From Paraburkholderia aspalathi (lineage in GTDB: Bacteria; Pseudomonadota; Gammaproteobacteria; Burkholderiales; Burkholderiaceae): 64,000 nucleotides of DNA. Made by a program: the position numbers and the translations under genes. The notes under the pieces were generated by a model, which saw only the letters and a program-made list of their open reading frames with translations, was not told the origin of the DNA and did not search any database. Below are positions 46,638 to 57,387 of the stretch, one piece after another. The first letter of the stretch is position 1, and each line of letters begins with the position of its first letter. Location of the stretch: positions 124,001-188,000 of the forward strand of contig NZ_FPBH01000001.1 of the NCBI RefSeq assembly GCF_900116445.1, read 5' to 3'.

Positions 46638-48464
46638 ATGACTCGCGCCCTACGCAATATCGCCATCATTGCCCACGTCGACCACGGCAAGACCACGCTC
46701 GTCGACCAGCTCCTCCGCCAAACCGCTACCTTCCGCGACAACCAGGCGGTTGTCGAGCGCGTGATGGACTCGAACGACATCGAAAAGGAACGTGGCATCA
46801 CGATTCTTTCGAAGAACTGCGCGGTCGAGTACGAAGGTACGCACATCAACATCGTCGACACGCCGGGCCACGCCGACTTCGGCGGTGAAGTGGAGCGCGT
46901 GCTGTCGATGGTCGACTCGGTGCTGCTGCTGGTCGATGCGGTGGAAGGCCCGATGCCGCAAACGCGCTTCGTGACCAAGAAGGCGCTGGCGCTCGGTCTC
47001 AAGCCGATCGTCGTGATCAACAAGGTCGACCGCCCGGGCGCGCGGATCGACTGGGTGATCAACCAGACCTTCGACCTGTTCGACAAGCTGGGTGCAACTG
47101 ACGAACAACTCGATTTCCCGATCGTCTACGCATCGGGTCTGAACGGCTACGCCGGCCTGACGCCGGACGTGCGCGAAGGCGACATGCGTCCGCTGTTCGA
47201 AGCCGTGCTGGAACACGTGCCGGTCCGCCCGGCTGATCCGTCGGCGCCGCTGCAACTGCAGATCACGTCGCTGGATTATTCGTCGTACGTTGGCCGTATC
47301 GGCGTCGGCCGCATCACGCGCGGCACGATCAAGCCGGGCATGGCCGTCGCCGTGCGTTCGGGCCCCGACGGCGCGATCCTGAACCGCAAGATCAATCAGG
47401 TCCTGTCGTTCAAGGGTCTCGAGCGCGTGCAGGTCGATTCGGCTGAAGCCGGCGACATCGTGCTGATCAACGGTATCGAAGAAATCGGCATCGGCGTGAC
47501 CATCTGCGCACCGGAACAACCGGAAGCGCTGCCGATGATCACCGTCGACGAACCGACCCTGACGATGAACTTCCTCGTCAATTCGTCGCCGCTGGCCGGC
47601 CGCGAAGGCAAGTTCGTCACGAGCCGTCAGATTCGCGACCGCCTGATGAAGGAACTGAACCACAACGTGGCGCTGCGCGTGAAAGAAACGGGCGACGAAA
47701 CCACGTTTGAAGTGGCAGGCCGCGGCGAGCTGCACCTGACCATTCTGGTCGAAAACATGCGTCGTGAAGGCTACGAGCTGGCCGTGTCGCGTCCGCGCGT
47801 GGTGATGACGGAAGTCGACGGCGTGAAGCACGAGCCGTATGAAAACCTGACGGTCGACATGGAAGACGGCCACCAGGGTGGCGTGATGGAAGAGCTGGGC
47901 CGCCGCAAGGGCGAAATGCTCGACATGGCGTCGGACGGCCGTGGCCGTACGCGTCTCGAGTATCGTATTTCGGCGCGTGGGCTGATCGGTTTTCAGGGTG
48001 AATTCCTGACGCTGACGCGCGGCACGGGTCTGATGAGCCACACGTTCGACTCGTACCAGCCGGTCCGGGAAGGTGGTGTCGGCGAGCGTCGTAACGGCGT
48101 GCTGATTTCGCAGGACGACGGCGCGGCAGTGGCGTACGCACTGTGGAAGCTGCAGGATCGCGGCCGTATGTTCGTGTCGCCGGGCGAGCCGCTGTACGAA
48201 GGCATGATCATCGGCATTCACAGCCGTGACAACGACCTGGTTGTGAACCCGATCAAGGGCAAGCAACTGACCAACGTGCGTTCGTCGGGTACGGACGAAG
48301 CGGTGCGCCTCGTGCCGCCGATCCAGATGTCGCTGGAATACGCGGTTGAATTCATCGACGACGACGAACTGGTCGAAGTCACGCCGAAGTCCATCCGTCT
48401 GCGTAAGCGTTACCTGAAGGAACACGAGCGCCGCAGCGCCAGCCGTAAGGGCGCAGTGGACTAA
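46638..48464 (+). CDS. typA: Ribosome-binding GTPase TypA/BipA
   Basis: A 608-residue translational GTPase, the usual length. G1 [11 protein letters not shown] (from residue 12), switch I region ending ERGITIL, G3 [13 protein letters not shown]4 NKVDRPGAR; domain V and the specific C-terminal domain ([19 protein letters not shown]) follow. TypA binds the 70S ribosome and assists 50S assembly and stress growth. The ATG at 46638 gives the standard [13 protein letters not shown] start. Confidence 0.96.
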   Translation: MTRALRNIAIIAHVDHGKTTLVDQLLRQTATFRDNQAVVERVMDSNDIEKERGITILSKNCAVEYEGTHINIVDTPGHADFGGEVERVLSMVDSVLLLVDAVEGPMPQTRFVTKKALALGLKPIVVINKVDRPGARIDWVINQTFDLFDKLGATDEQLDFPIVYASGLNGYAGLTPDVREGDMRPLFEAVLEHVPVRPADPSAPLQLQITSLDYSSYVGRIGVGRITRGTIKPGMAVAVRSGPDGAILNRKINQVLSFKGLERVQVDSAEAGDIVLINGIEEIGIGVTICAPEQPEALPMITVDEPTLTMNFLVNSSPLAGREGKFVTSRQIRDRLMKELNHNVALRVKETGDETTFEVAGRGELHLTILVENMRREGYELAVSRPRVVMTEVDGVKHEPYENLTVDMEDGHQGGVMEELGRRKGEMLDMASDGRGRTRLEYRISARGLIGFQGEFLTLTRGTGLMSHTFDSYQPVREGGVGERRNGVLISQDDGAAVAYALWKLQDRGRMFVSPGEPLYEGMIIGIHSRDNDLVVNPIKGKQLTNVRSSGTDEAVRLVPPIQMSLEYAVEFIDDDELVEVTPKSIRLRKRYLKEHERRSASRKGAVD

Positions 48465-48837
48465 GTCAGCATCGGCCTTAACTGGCGTGCTGTCAGGCAA
48501 AAGCCACCTTCGGGTGGCTTTTGTCATTTCTGGCGCCCCATTCGCGTTGCGTGCAATTGTTCGCGGTTGGCTGCCTGTTTGTCGTGTTTGTCCCCGTTTT
48601 TCGCAGAAGTCTGTTGCGGGTCCTGTAAAACCGGCCGAAAGCCCGTCGTAAAAGGCTTGAGCGCCAGTCCGTCTGCTATCTGCACTATCCGTTCTGTGAT
48701 ATGCTCCCCGGGTGCAAAGTTTTAGGTCCTTCCAAGCAAGACTTGATTCGCGCAATCCGCTAAACGGTCAGGCCGTGTCGCGGAAGGTTCTGTAACCCGC
48801 TATTTCTCGAGAAACTCGAAGAAAGGTGAGCGTAAAA
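48465..48837. other. Intergenic stretch between typA and odhA
   Basis: Holds the typA terminator (48497-48525) and, just before odhA, a 12-bp palindrome TTTCTCGAGAAA (48803-48814). No gene is supported, and no convincing promoter pair could be chosen. Confidence 0.5.
48497..48525 (+). terminator. Rho-independent terminator of typA
   Basis: CAAAAGCCACC-ttcg-GGTGGCTTTTG with a stable tetraloop, 33 bp after the stop. Confidence 0.85.
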
Positions 48838-51699
48838 ATGATGAAGCAATTCCAGTCGAACTCTTATCTGTTCGGCGGCAATGCTCCGTACGTAGAAGAA
48901 ATGTACGAAGCGTATCTCGATAATCCGGCGTCAGTGCCCGAGAACTGGCGCAGCTATTTCGACGCGTTGCAGAACGTCCCTGCATCGGATGGCAGCAATG
49001 CCAACGACGTGGCCCATGGCCCGATCGTCGAATCGTTTGCGCAACGGGCCAAGGCTAATGCCTTCATCCCGCGCACGGCGGCCGGCGGCGAAGATCTCGC
49101 TACCTCCCGCAAGCAAGTCTATGTGCAGTCCCTCATCGGCGCATATCGCTTCCTCGGCTCGCAATGGGCCAATCTCGATCCCCTGAAGCGCCGCGAACGT
49201 CCCGCTATCCCCGAACTCGAACCCGCGTTCTACGACTTCACCGAAGCCGACATGGACCAGGAGTTCAGCGCCACGAATCTGTATTTCGGATTCGAGCGTG
49301 CTTCGCTGCGCGAGATCGTCAAGGCCCTGCGTGACACGTACTGCGGCACGATCGGCGCCGAGTACATGTATATCAGCGATCCGGAACAGAAGCGCTGGTG
49401 GAAAGAGAAGCTCGAGTCGATCCGTTCGACCCCGAACTTCTCCAATGAAAAGAAGAAGCACATCCTGAATCGCCTGACGGCCGCTGAAGGTCTCGAGCGC
49501 TTCCTGCACACCAAGTACGTCGGCCAGAAACGCTTCTCGCTCGAAGGCGGCGAAAGCTTCATCGCCTCGATGGACGAAGTCGTGCGTCATGGCGGCGCCA
49601 ACGGCGTACAGGAAATCGTCATCGGCATGGCCCACCGTGGCCGTCTGAACGTGCTGGTCAATACGCTCGGCAAGATGCCGGCTGACCTGTTTGCCGAATT
49701 CGAAGGCAAGCACGTCGACGACCTGCCGGCCGGCGACGTGAAGTACCACAAGGGTTTCTCGTCGGACGTTTCGACCGAAGGCGGCCCGGTTCACCTGTCG
49801 CTCGCGTTTAACCCGTCGCACCTCGAAATCGTCAACCCGGTGGTAGAAGGTTCGGCGAAGGCCCGTATGGATCGCCGCGGCGACGACAGCGGCCTGCAAG
49901 TGCTGCCGGTGCAGATCCACGGCGACGCGGCCTTCGCAGGTCAGGGCGTCGTGATGGAAACGCTGAACCTCGCGCAAACGCGCGGTTACGGCACGCACGG
50001 CACGCTGCACATCGTCATCAACAACCAGATCGGTTTCACGACGTCGGACCCGCGCGACTCGCGCTCCACGTTGTATTGCTCGGACGTCGTCAAGATGATC
50101 GAGGCGCCGGTGCTGCACGTGAACGGTGACGATCCTGAAGCGGTGGTGCTGGCTACGCAGCTGGCTATCGACTTCCGGATGCAGTTCCACAAGGACGTGG
50201 TTGTCGACATCGTCTGCTTCCGCAAGCTGGGTCACAACGAGCAGGACACGCCGGCTGTCACGCAGCCGCTGATGTACAAGACGATTGCGAAGCACCCGGG
50301 CACGCGCGCACTGTACGCTGAAAAGCTGGTGCAACAAGGCGTGATCACGGCGGCAGAGGGCGACGAATTCGTCAAGGCCTACCGCAAGGCGATGGACGAA
50401 GGCCACCACACGGTCGACCCGGTGCTCTCGAACTACAAGAGCAAGTACGCGGTGGATTGGGTTCCGTTCCTGAACCGCAAGTGGACCGACGCAGCCGACA
50501 CGGCAGTGCCGCTGGCTGAGTTGAAGCGCCTTGCTGAGCGCGTGACCACGATCCCGGAAAACTTCAAGGTTCACCCGCTGGTCGAGCGCGTCATCAACGA
50601 CCGTCGCGCGATGGGCCGTGGTGAAGCGAAGCTTGACTGGGGCATGGGCGAACACCTGGCATTCGCATCGCTGGTCGCATCGGGCTACGCAGTGCGCCTG
50701 ACGGGTCAGGACTCGGGTCGTGGCACGTTCACGCACCGCCACGCGGTGCTGCACGATCAGAACCGCGAACGCTGGAACGACGGCACCTACGTGCCGCTGC
50801 AGAACATCGCCGAAGGTCAGGCGAAGTTCACGGTGATCGACTCGGTGCTGTCGGAAGAAGCGGTGCTGGGCTTCGAATACGGTTACTCGACCGCTGAACC
50901 GAATACGTTCGTCGCGTGGGAAGCCCAGTTCGGCGACTTCGTGAACGGCGCGCAAGTCGTGATCGACCAGTTCATCTCGTCGGGCGAAGTGAAGTGGGGC
51001 CGCGTGTCGGGTCTCACGATGCTGCTGCCGCACGGCTACGAAGGTCAAGGTCCGGAGCACTCGTCGGCACGTATCGAGCGTTTCCTGCAACTGTGCGCAG
51101 ACCACAACATGCAGGTCGTTCAGCCGACCACGCCGGCGCAGATTTTCCACCTGTTGCGTCGTCAGATGATCCGCCTGTTCCGCAAGCCGCTGATCGTCGC
51201 TACGCCGAAGTCGCTGCTGCGTCACAAGGAAGCCGTGTCGGATCTGTCCGAACTGGCGAAGGGCGCGTTCCAGCCGATCCTCGGTGAAATCGACGATGCG
51301 ATCGAGCCGAAGAAGGTCAAGCGCGTGGTGGCCTGCTCGGGTCGCGTGTACTACGACCTGCTGGCACATCGCCGTGAATCGAAGTCGAACGACGTCGCGA
51401 TCATCCGTATCGAACAGCTCTATCCGTTCGCGCATAAGCAGTTCGAAGCGGAAATGAAGAAGTACGACAACGCGACCGAAGTGGTCTGGGTGCAGGACGA
51501 GCCGCAGAATCAGGGCCCGTGGTTCTACATCGAGCACCACCTGAAGGAAGGCATGAAGGAAGGTCAGAAGCTGGCATACAGCGGACGTCCGGCTTCGGCT
51601 TCGCCGGCAGTCGGCTACTACGCGAAGCACTACGAGCAGCAGAAGGCGCTGATCGAAGGCGCTTTCGGCCGCCTCAAGAGCGCGTCGATCGCTAAATAA
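48838..51699 (+). CDS. odhA: 2-oxoglutarate dehydrogenase E1 component
   Basis: A 953-residue thiamine-diphosphate decarboxylase subunit (SucA/OdhA) that opens the oxoglutarate dehydrogenase complex of the TCA cycle. N-terminal [20 protein letters not shown] is the E2-contact segment. [17 protein letters not shown] and [18 protein letters not shown] form the TPP-binding core, with NNQIGFTT after it; the C-terminal half is the transketolase pyrimidine domain. The start is taken at the ATG at 48838; a GTG at 48826 and ATG at 48841 are alternatives. odhB and lpd follow. Confidence 0.97.
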   Translation: MMKQFQSNSYLFGGNAPYVEEMYEAYLDNPASVPENWRSYFDALQNVPASDGSNANDVAHGPIVESFAQRAKANAFIPRTAAGGEDLATSRKQVYVQSLIGAYRFLGSQWANLDPLKRRERPAIPELEPAFYDFTEADMDQEFSATNLYFGFERASLREIVKALRDTYCGTIGAEYMYISDPEQKRWWKEKLESIRSTPNFSNEKKKHILNRLTAAEGLERFLHTKYVGQKRFSLEGGESFIASMDEVVRHGGANGVQEIVIGMAHRGRLNVLVNTLGKMPADLFAEFEGKHVDDLPAGDVKYHKGFSSDVSTEGGPVHLSLAFNPSHLEIVNPVVEGSAKARMDRRGDDSGLQVLPVQIHGDAAFAGQGVVMETLNLAQTRGYGTHGTLHIVINNQIGFTTSDPRDSRSTLYCSDVVKMIEAPVLHVNGDDPEAVVLATQLAIDFRMQFHKDVVVDIVCFRKLGHNEQDTPAVTQPLMYKTIAKHPGTRALYAEKLVQQGVITAAEGDEFVKAYRKAMDEGHHTVDPVLSNYKSKYAVDWVPFLNRKWTDAADTAVPLAELKRLAERVTTIPENFKVHPLVERVINDRRAMGRGEAKLDWGMGEHLAFASLVASGYAVRLTGQDSGRGTFTHRHAVLHDQNRERWNDGTYVPLQNIAEGQAKFTVIDSVLSEEAVLGFEYGYSTAEPNTFVAWEAQFGDFVNGAQVVIDQFISSGEVKWGRVSGLTMLLPHGYEGQGPEHSSARIERFLQLCADHNMQVVQPTTPAQIFHLLRRQMIRLFRKPLIVATPKSLLRHKEAVSDLSELAKGAFQPILGEIDDAIEPKKVKRVVACSGRVYYDLLAHRRESKSNDVAIIRIEQLYPFAHKQFEAEMKKYDNATEVVWVQDEPQNQGPWFYIEHHLKEGMKEGQKLAYSGRPASASPAVGYYAKHYEQQKALIEGAFGRLKSASIAK

Positions 51700-51851
51700 G
51701 GAAAACAGACGAACCGGGAAAGCGCGCTGCGCTTTCCCGTGCCGCGTTCAGTCACCACATGGTGGTTTGTTCCCGGCAAGTATGGTTCGCAGGCGGTCGT
51801 CGAGTACATAGATCGCGCGCCGTCACCCGATACGTATTCAGGATATTCATA

Positions 51852-53138
51852 ATGGCTATTGTTGAAGTCAAGGTTCCCCAGCTCTCCGAGTCGGTCTCGG
51901 AAGCCACGATGCTGCAGTGGAAGAAGAAGCCCGGCGAGGCTGTTGCTCAAGACGAAATTCTTATCGAAATCGAGACCGACAAGGTCGTCCTCGAAGTGCC
52001 GGCGCCCTCCGCCGGCGTGCTCGCACAAGTGATCTCGAACGACGGCGACATCGTCGTTGCGGATCAGGTGATCGCCAAGATCGATACCGAAGGCACGGCA
52101 GGCGCCGCTGCTGTCGAAGCCGAAGTGAAGCCGGCTCCGGTCGCCGCACCGGCACCGGCTGCTGCACCGGCCGCTCAGGCTGCATCCGCAACGGGTGCGA
52201 ACACCGCTGCTTCGCCGGCTGCCGGCAAGCTGATGGCCGAGAAGGGTCTGGGCGCGGGCGACGTCGCCGGCACGGGCCGCGACGGCCGCATCACCAAGGG
52301 TGACGTGCTGACCGCGGGTCAAGCCGCACCGGCACCGGCTGCAAAGGCTGCACCGGCACCGGCTGCCGCACCGAAGGCTGCGAAGCCGTCGCTGCCGGAC
52401 GTCAAGGCGCCGGCATCGGCCGACCAATGGCTGAAGGGCCGCCCGGAACAACGCGTGCCGATGTCGCGTCTGCGTGCGCGTATTGCCGAGCGTCTGCTCG
52501 AGTCGCAGCAAACCAACGCCATCCTCACCACGTTCAACGAAGTGAACATGGCGCCGGTGATGGACCTGCGCAACAAGTACAAAGACAAGTTCGAAAAGGA
52601 ACATGGCGTGAAGCTGGGCTTCATGTCGTTCTTCGTGAAGGCGGCTGTTCACGCGCTGAAGAAATTCCCGCTCGTGAACGCGTCGATCGACGGTAACGAC
52701 ATCGTCTATCACGGCTACTTCGACATCGGTATCGCGGTCGGTTCGCCGCGTGGCCTGGTGGTGCCGATCCTGCGCAACGCAGATCAGCTGAGCCTCGCTG
52801 AAATCGAGAAGAAGATTGCTGAATTCGGCCAGAAGGCCAAGGACGGCAAGCTGTCGATCGAAGAAATGACGGGCGGTACGTTCTCGATCTCGAACGGTGG
52901 TGTGTTCGGTTCGATGCTGTCGACCCCGATTATTAACCCGCCGCAATCCGCCATTCTGGGCGTGCACGCGACGAAGGAACGCGCTGTGGTCGAGAACGGC
53001 CAGATCGTGATCCGTCCGATGAACTATCTGGCGCTGTCGTACGACCACCGGATCATCGACGGTCGCGAAGCAGTGCTGTCGCTGGTCGCAATGAAGGATG
53101 CGCTGGAAGACCCGGCGCGCCTGTTGCTCGACCTGTAA
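51852..53138 (+). CDS. odhB: Dihydrolipoamide succinyltransferase E2 component
   Basis: A 428-residue E2. A single lipoyl domain has the lipoylated Lys44 in [17 protein letters not shown]; an Ala/Pro-rich linker leads to the E3-binding domain ([20 protein letters not shown]), a second linker, and the catalytic acyltransferase core ending with [13 protein letters not shown] (His and Asp of the active site). It forms the 24-mer core of the complex. The spacer after odhA is 152 bp and contains a short hairpin, so partial transcript separation is possible. Confidence 0.97.
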   Translation: MAIVEVKVPQLSESVSEATMLQWKKKPGEAVAQDEILIEIETDKVVLEVPAPSAGVLAQVISNDGDIVVADQVIAKIDTEGTAGAAAVEAEVKPAPVAAPAPAAAPAAQAASATGANTAASPAAGKLMAEKGLGAGDVAGTGRDGRITKGDVLTAGQAAPAPAAKAAPAPAAAPKAAKPSLPDVKAPASADQWLKGRPEQRVPMSRLRARIAERLLESQQTNAILTTFNEVNMAPVMDLRNKYKDKFEKEHGVKLGFMSFFVKAAVHALKKFPLVNASIDGNDIVYHGYFDIGIAVGSPRGLVVPILRNADQLSLAEIEKKIAEFGQKAKDGKLSIEEMTGGTFSISNGGVFGSMLSTPIINPPQSAILGVHATKERAVVENGQIVIRPMNYLALSYDHRIIDGREAVLSLVAMKDALEDPARLLLDL

Positions 53139-53278
53139 GCACTGGCCTCGGCTGGCGCCGGCTTGTCATCACGCAAGTCGACGCCATATAAGCAGCACGT
53201 CTCTAGCATTCCGCAGTACTGGATCGACGCGCGCCACGAAGCGTGGCCGCGCGTCGCTCCGTCATCAAAAGGATTGTC

Positions 53279-54709
53279 ATGTCCAAAGAATTTGACGTCG
53301 TCGTGATCGGCGCCGGCCCCGGCGGTTATATCGCCGCTATCCGCGCAGCGCAGCTCGGCAAGACGGTCGCATGTATCGAAAAATGGAAGAACCCGGCCGG
53401 CGCGCTGAAGCTCGGCGGCACGTGCCTGAACGTGGGCTGCATTCCGTCGAAGGCGCTGCTCGCGTCGTCGGAAGAATTTGAAAACGCATCGCATCACCTC
53501 GCCGACCACGGCATTAGCGTGGAAAACGTGCAGGTCGATATCGCGAAGATGCTGGCCCGCAAGGAAGGCATCGTCGAGAAGATGACCAAGGGCATCGAAT
53601 TCCTGTTCCGCAAGAACAAGATCACGTGGCTCAAGGGCCATGGCAAGTTCACCGGCAAGACGGACGCCGGCGTGCAGATCGAAGTCAGCGGCGAAGGCGA
53701 AACCGAAGTCGTGACGGCGAAGAACGTCATCATCGCAACGGGTTCGAAGGCGCGTCACCTGCCGAACGTTCCGGTCGACAACAAGATCGTCGCCGACAAC
53801 GAAGGCGCGCTGACGTTCGACTCAGTGCCGAAGAAGCTCGCCGTGATCGGCGCTGGCGTGATCGGTCTGGAACTCGGTTCCGTGTGGCGCCGTCTTGGCG
53901 CGGACGTGACCGTGCTCGAAGCGCTGCCGGAATTCCTCGGCGCGGCTGACCAGGCGCTCGCCAAGGAAGCCGCCAAGCAATTCAAGAAGCAAGGTCTGGA
54001 CATTCACGTCGGCGTGAAGGTCGGTGAAATCAAGACTACCGACAAGAGCGTGACGATCAATTACACGGACAAGGACGGCAACGCGCAAACGCTCGAAGCT
54101 GACCGCCTGATCGTGTCGATCGGCCGCGTGCCGAACACCGACAACCTCGGTCTCGAAGCCATTGGTTTGAAGGCGAACGAGCGCGGCTTCATCGACGTCG
54201 ACGACCACTGCGCAACGGCTGTGCCGAACGTGTACGCGATCGGCGACGTGGTGCGTGGTCCGATGCTCGCGCACAAGGCTGAAGACGAAGGCGTGCTGGT
54301 TGCTGAAATCATCGATGGTCAGAAGCCGCATATCGACTACAACTGCATTCCGTGGGTGATCTACACCGAACCGGAAATCGCGTGGGTCGGCAAGACCGAG
54401 CAGCAACTGAAGGCCGAAGGCCGCGAAGTCAAGACGGGCCAGTTCCCGTTCATGGCGAACGGCCGCGCGCTGGGCATCAACAAGGCGGATGGTTTCGTCA
54501 AGATGATCGCCGACGCGAAGACCGACGAGCTGCTGGGTGTGCACATCATCTCGGCAAACGCATCGGACCTGATCGCGGAAGCCGTGGTGGCGATGGAATT
54601 CAAGGCGGCGTCGGAAGATATCGGCCGCATTTGCCATCCGCACCCGTCGCTGTCGGAAGTCATGCGCGAAGCGGCCTTGGCCGTGGACAAGCGCGCGCTG
54701 AATATGTAA
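53279..54709 (+). CDS. lpdA: Dihydrolipoamide dehydrogenase (E3)
   Basis: A 476-residue FAD disulfide oxidoreductase that reoxidises the lipoyl group of E2 with NAD. FAD motif GAGPGG is at residues 11-16, the redox disulfide Cys49/Cys54 in [13 protein letters not shown], the NAD-binding [18 protein letters not shown] in the middle, and the catalytic His-Glu pair in [10 protein letters not shown] at the C-terminus. Position in the odh operon indicates it serves the oxoglutarate complex. Confidence 0.97.
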   Translation: MSKEFDVVVIGAGPGGYIAAIRAAQLGKTVACIEKWKNPAGALKLGGTCLNVGCIPSKALLASSEEFENASHHLADHGISVENVQVDIAKMLARKEGIVEKMTKGIEFLFRKNKITWLKGHGKFTGKTDAGVQIEVSGEGETEVVTAKNVIIATGSKARHLPNVPVDNKIVADNEGALTFDSVPKKLAVIGAGVIGLELGSVWRRLGADVTVLEALPEFLGAADQALAKEAAKQFKKQGLDIHVGVKVGEIKTTDKSVTINYTDKDGNAQTLEADRLIVSIGRVPNTDNLGLEAIGLKANERGFIDVDDHCATAVPNVYAIGDVVRGPMLAHKAEDEGVLVAEIIDGQKPHIDYNCIPWVIYTEPEIAWVGKTEQQLKAEGREVKTGQFPFMANGRALGINKADGFVKMIADAKTDELLGVHIISANASDLIAEAVVAMEFKAASEDIGRICHPHPSLSEVMREAALAVDKRALNM

Positions 54710-54751
54710 TCACGCGCACGCCTGACTGAACGCAACTCTGGCATCACCACG

Positions 54752-54788
54752 AAGGCGGGCGGGTTCACTCCCTCCCGCCTTTCTTTTT
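54752..54788 (+). terminator. Rho-independent terminator of the odh operon
   Basis: AGGCGGGCGGG-ttcact-CCCTCCCGCCT followed by TTCTTTTT, 43 bp after lpd and 12 bp before zapE. Confidence 0.8.
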
Positions 54789-54799
54789 GCAGCAACACA

Positions 54800-55897
54800 A
54801 TGAACGTCACCGAATACTACGAAAAAGAACTGCAGACGCGGGGTTATCAATCGGACCCGGCGCAACGCGCGGCGGTCGACCGTCTGCAGCGGTGTTATGA
54901 CGAGTGGGTCGAGTACAAATCACGCCGCTCGAACGCGTTCAAAAAACTGATCATCCACCCGGATCTGCCTCGCGGCGTGTACATGTGGGGCGGGGTAGGG
55001 CGGGGCAAGAGCTTCCTGATGGACAGCTTCTACATGATCGTGCCGGTGCAGCGCAAAACGCGCCTGCATTTCCACGAGTTCATGCGCGAGGTGCATCGCG
55101 AACTGGAAGAACTGAAAGGCACGGCCGATCCGCTCGACGAACTCGCGCGCCGTATCGCCAAGCGCTACCGGCTGATCTGTTTCGACGAATTCCACGTCTC
55201 GGATATCGCCGACGCGATGATCCTCTACCGTCTGCTCGACAAGCTGTTCGAGAACGGCGTGCAATTCGTGATGACGTCCAACTACGACCCGGACACGCTC
55301 TATCCGGACGGCCTGCATCGCGACCGCATGCTGCCGGCAATCGAACTGATCAAGTCGAAGCTCGACGTGATCAATGTCGACGCGGGGATCGACTACCGCA
55401 AGCGCACGCTGGCTCAGGTCGAGGTGTATCACGCGCCGCTCGGCGCAGCCTCGGATAAAGCGTTGCGTGACGCGTTTTCACGCCTTGCCGCGGTTCCTGA
55501 TGAGAGTCCAATTCTGCGCATTGAAAAGCGCGAGCTGAAGGCGCTTCGGCGCGCTGACGGCGTCGTGTGGTTCGATTTTGCGACGCTCTGCGGCGGTCCA
55601 CGCTCGCAGAACGATTACCTTGAACTGGCGAGCCGTTTTCATGCTGTGATCCTGTCCGGCGTGCCGCAGATGTCGGTGCGTATGGCTTCGGAGGCGCGTC
55701 GCTTCACCTGGCTGATCGACGTGTTCTATGACCACAAGGTCAAACTGCTGATGTCGGCTGCGGTGCCGCCCGATCAGCTGTATCTCGACGGTCCGATGGC
55801 CAACGAATTCGCGCGCACGGTCTCGCGCATCGTCGAAATGCAATCGAAAGAATATCTCGACGCGCCGCGCCGGATCGTCGATACGTCGCTGACTTAA
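54800..55897 (+). CDS. zapE: Cell division protein ZapE (AFG1-type ATPase)
   Basis: A 365-residue P-loop ATPase of the AFG1/ZapE family. Walker A GGVGRGKS is at residues 64-71 after PRGVYMWG, Walker B is in LICFDEFHVSDIADAMI, and sensor-like FVMTSNYDPDTLYPDGL and the C-terminal FYDHKVKLLMSAAVPPDQLY are conserved. In E. coli ZapE acts on FtsZ rings under stress. The ATG lies immediately beyond the lpd terminator, so it probably also has its own promoter inside or before that region. Confidence 0.93.
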   Translation: MNVTEYYEKELQTRGYQSDPAQRAAVDRLQRCYDEWVEYKSRRSNAFKKLIIHPDLPRGVYMWGGVGRGKSFLMDSFYMIVPVQRKTRLHFHEFMREVHRELEELKGTADPLDELARRIAKRYRLICFDEFHVSDIADAMILYRLLDKLFENGVQFVMTSNYDPDTLYPDGLHRDRMLPAIELIKSKLDVINVDAGIDYRKRTLAQVEVYHAPLGAASDKALRDAFSRLAAVPDESPILRIEKRELKALRRADGVVWFDFATLCGGPRSQNDYLELASRFHAVILSGVPQMSVRMASEARRFTWLIDVFYDHKVKLLMSAAVPPDQLYLDGPMANEFARTVSRIVEMQSKEYLDAPRRIVDTSLT

Positions 55898-56059
55898 GCC
55901 GCCGCGTGATGCGGGCGCGAATGCTTTTGCGATAGATCACGGTCCGCTCGCCGAAGTGGCGGAGTCCGAAGTCGTATTTTCAAGATTCGGATTGGTCTTA
56001 TGTTCCGCCCGCGGACGACTGGATATCTTCTTTGTCATGGTTCTGACAAAGGAGAAGCC

Positions 56060-56509
56060 ATGAATCCGTACCGTGATATCAATGATGAAGAATGGCAACG
56101 TGTTGCACCGTTGCTGCCTGAACTGCGTCCGCGTTCCGAACTGCGTGGCCGGCCGCTCGCCAACACGCGCTCCGTGCTCAACGGCGTGCTGTGGGTGATG
56201 TATAGCGGCGCGACCTGGTCCGCTATGCCGCGCAAATATCCGTCGTATCAAACCTGCCATCGCCGCTTCAAGGCATGGTATGAGTCCGGCGTACTCAAGC
56301 GCGTCATGGACCAGTTGTTCGGCGCAGCGAGCGAGGAACTCTGCAAGCTGATGGAAGCGCGCATGCGCACACATGTGAGCGCGGAACAGAAAAGCGTTGA
56401 CGCAGAAAAGGTGCCCGCAGCAGCGCCTCCGGCGTACAGTCCGGCAGCGGTCAAGCCGTTACCGTCTTCGCCGTTCGCGTATACGTCGCCCTTCAAGCAC
56501 GCTGCATGA
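56060..56509 (+). CDS. Stand-alone IS5-type transposase N-terminal domain protein, second copy
   Basis: A 149-residue protein with the DUF4096-type helix-turn-helix domain only: INDEEWQRVAPLLPEL, LRGRPLANTRSVLNGVLWV, GATWSAMPRKYPSYQTCHRR and FKAWYESGVLKRVMDQLF. It aligns along ~85 residues with the protein at 27479-27880. The tail is Ala/Pro/Lys-rich and has no DDE domain. A strong ribosome binding site (AAGGAG) precedes the ATG, and I see no inverted ends of an insertion sequence around it. The intact frame and good start suggest it is expressed; whether as a relic or as a co-opted DNA-binding protein cannot be told. Confidence 0.78.
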   Translation: MNPYRDINDEEWQRVAPLLPELRPRSELRGRPLANTRSVLNGVLWVMYSGATWSAMPRKYPSYQTCHRRFKAWYESGVLKRVMDQLFGAASEELCKLMEARMRTHVSAEQKSVDAEKVPAAAPPAYSPAAVKPLPSSPFAYTSPFKHAA

Positions 56510-56533
56510 CAACTTCAACCAGCCAGACTCAAA

Positions 56534-56568
56534 CAAAAAAACGGCCGCACGATGGCGATCGTCGGCCA
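56534..56568 (-). terminator. Rho-independent terminator of the DUF2147 gene
   Basis: On the minus strand GGCCGaCGAT-cgcc-ATCGtgCGGCC followed by GTTTTTTTG. Confidence 0.7.
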
Positions 56569-56657
56569 TTTCTTCTGGTTCCATCCTGGCAGCAGATGCG
56601 GCCCTGATGGAACACTATCTTCGCGCGTCAGGCATCGGCGCCTGAACGGCAAGCTCC

Positions 56658-57143
56658 TTACTGCTGGCGAATCCAGGTCTGCGAGCGGCCCAGCAGCGAA
56701 ACGCCGATGTAGCCACGCACCACCAGCTTGTTCCCACCGTCTTCCAGGTGCATCTTGCACTTGTAGACCTTGCCGTTTTCCGGGTCGAGAATTTGCCCGT
56801 GATCCCAGCCGTCACCGTCCTTTTTCATATCGTTGATGATCGTCATGCCGAGGATCAACTGGTCCTTGCGCGCGTCCGTGCATTCAGTGCAGCGGCGATC
56901 CGGTTGATCGTTCGCGCTGAGTCCCTTGACCACCTTGCCGCTCAGCGAGCCGCTGCCGTCCTGTGCAATTTGCACGAGTGCCTTGGGCTGGCCGGTGTGA
57001 TCGTCGATGGTTTGCCACATGCCGACCGGGGAATCGGCCTGCGCCATTGCCGTGACGGCGCTAACGAGCAGCACGCCGGCGAGGGCGGCATGTTTGGCTG
57101 TGCGAAGCGCGATTGCGCGCGCGCGTTGAGTGAATTGCATCAT
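56658..57143 (-). CDS. DUF2147-family exported protein
   Basis: A 161-residue periplasmic protein. The signal peptide covers about residues 1-35 (KHAALAGVLLVSAVTAMAQA). The mature domain has the DUF2147 pattern: SPVGMWQTIDDHTGQPKALV, GSLSGKVVKGL, a Cys pair in RRCTECTDARKDQLILGM and ends with YIGVSLLGRSQTWIR. The fold is lipocalin-like in known members and the function is unknown. AGGAGG precedes the ATG. It lies 244 bp after the TpsB gene on the same strand, perhaps separately transcribed. Confidence 0.85.
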   Translation of the reverse strand: MMQFTQRARAIALRTAKHAALAGVLLVSAVTAMAQADSPVGMWQTIDDHTGQPKALVQIAQDGSGSLSGKVVKGLSANDQPDRRCTECTDARKDQLILGMTIINDMKKDGDGWDHGQILDPENGKVYKCKMHLEDGGNKLVVRGYIGVSLLGRSQTWIRQQ

Positions 57144-57387
57144 TGTCTTCCTCCTTGATTAAAGACGGCGCGATCATGGTCGCGCGGCGTTATTGGCGTC
57201 TCGGGCGGTCTTCAGTTGCCGGCTGCCGTGATGCCTGGTATTGCCTCTCAGATTCAAATCGGCCACATCGGTGTCCGCCGTGTGCGGCCTGGGTGTCGCG
57301 GGCCGCATACCGTCAGCGCAGAATACGTGAAAGTGCGCGTGTCGTTTGATAGTGGAACCTCTAATCAGGACGCGGCACTTTCGAACA

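Noticed and set aside
46650..48755. 701-codon open frame on the minus strand
   Set aside because: Antisense to typA and its terminator; no family features.
48931..51630. 899-codon open frame on the minus strand
   Set aside because: Antisense to odhA, with no recognisable motif.
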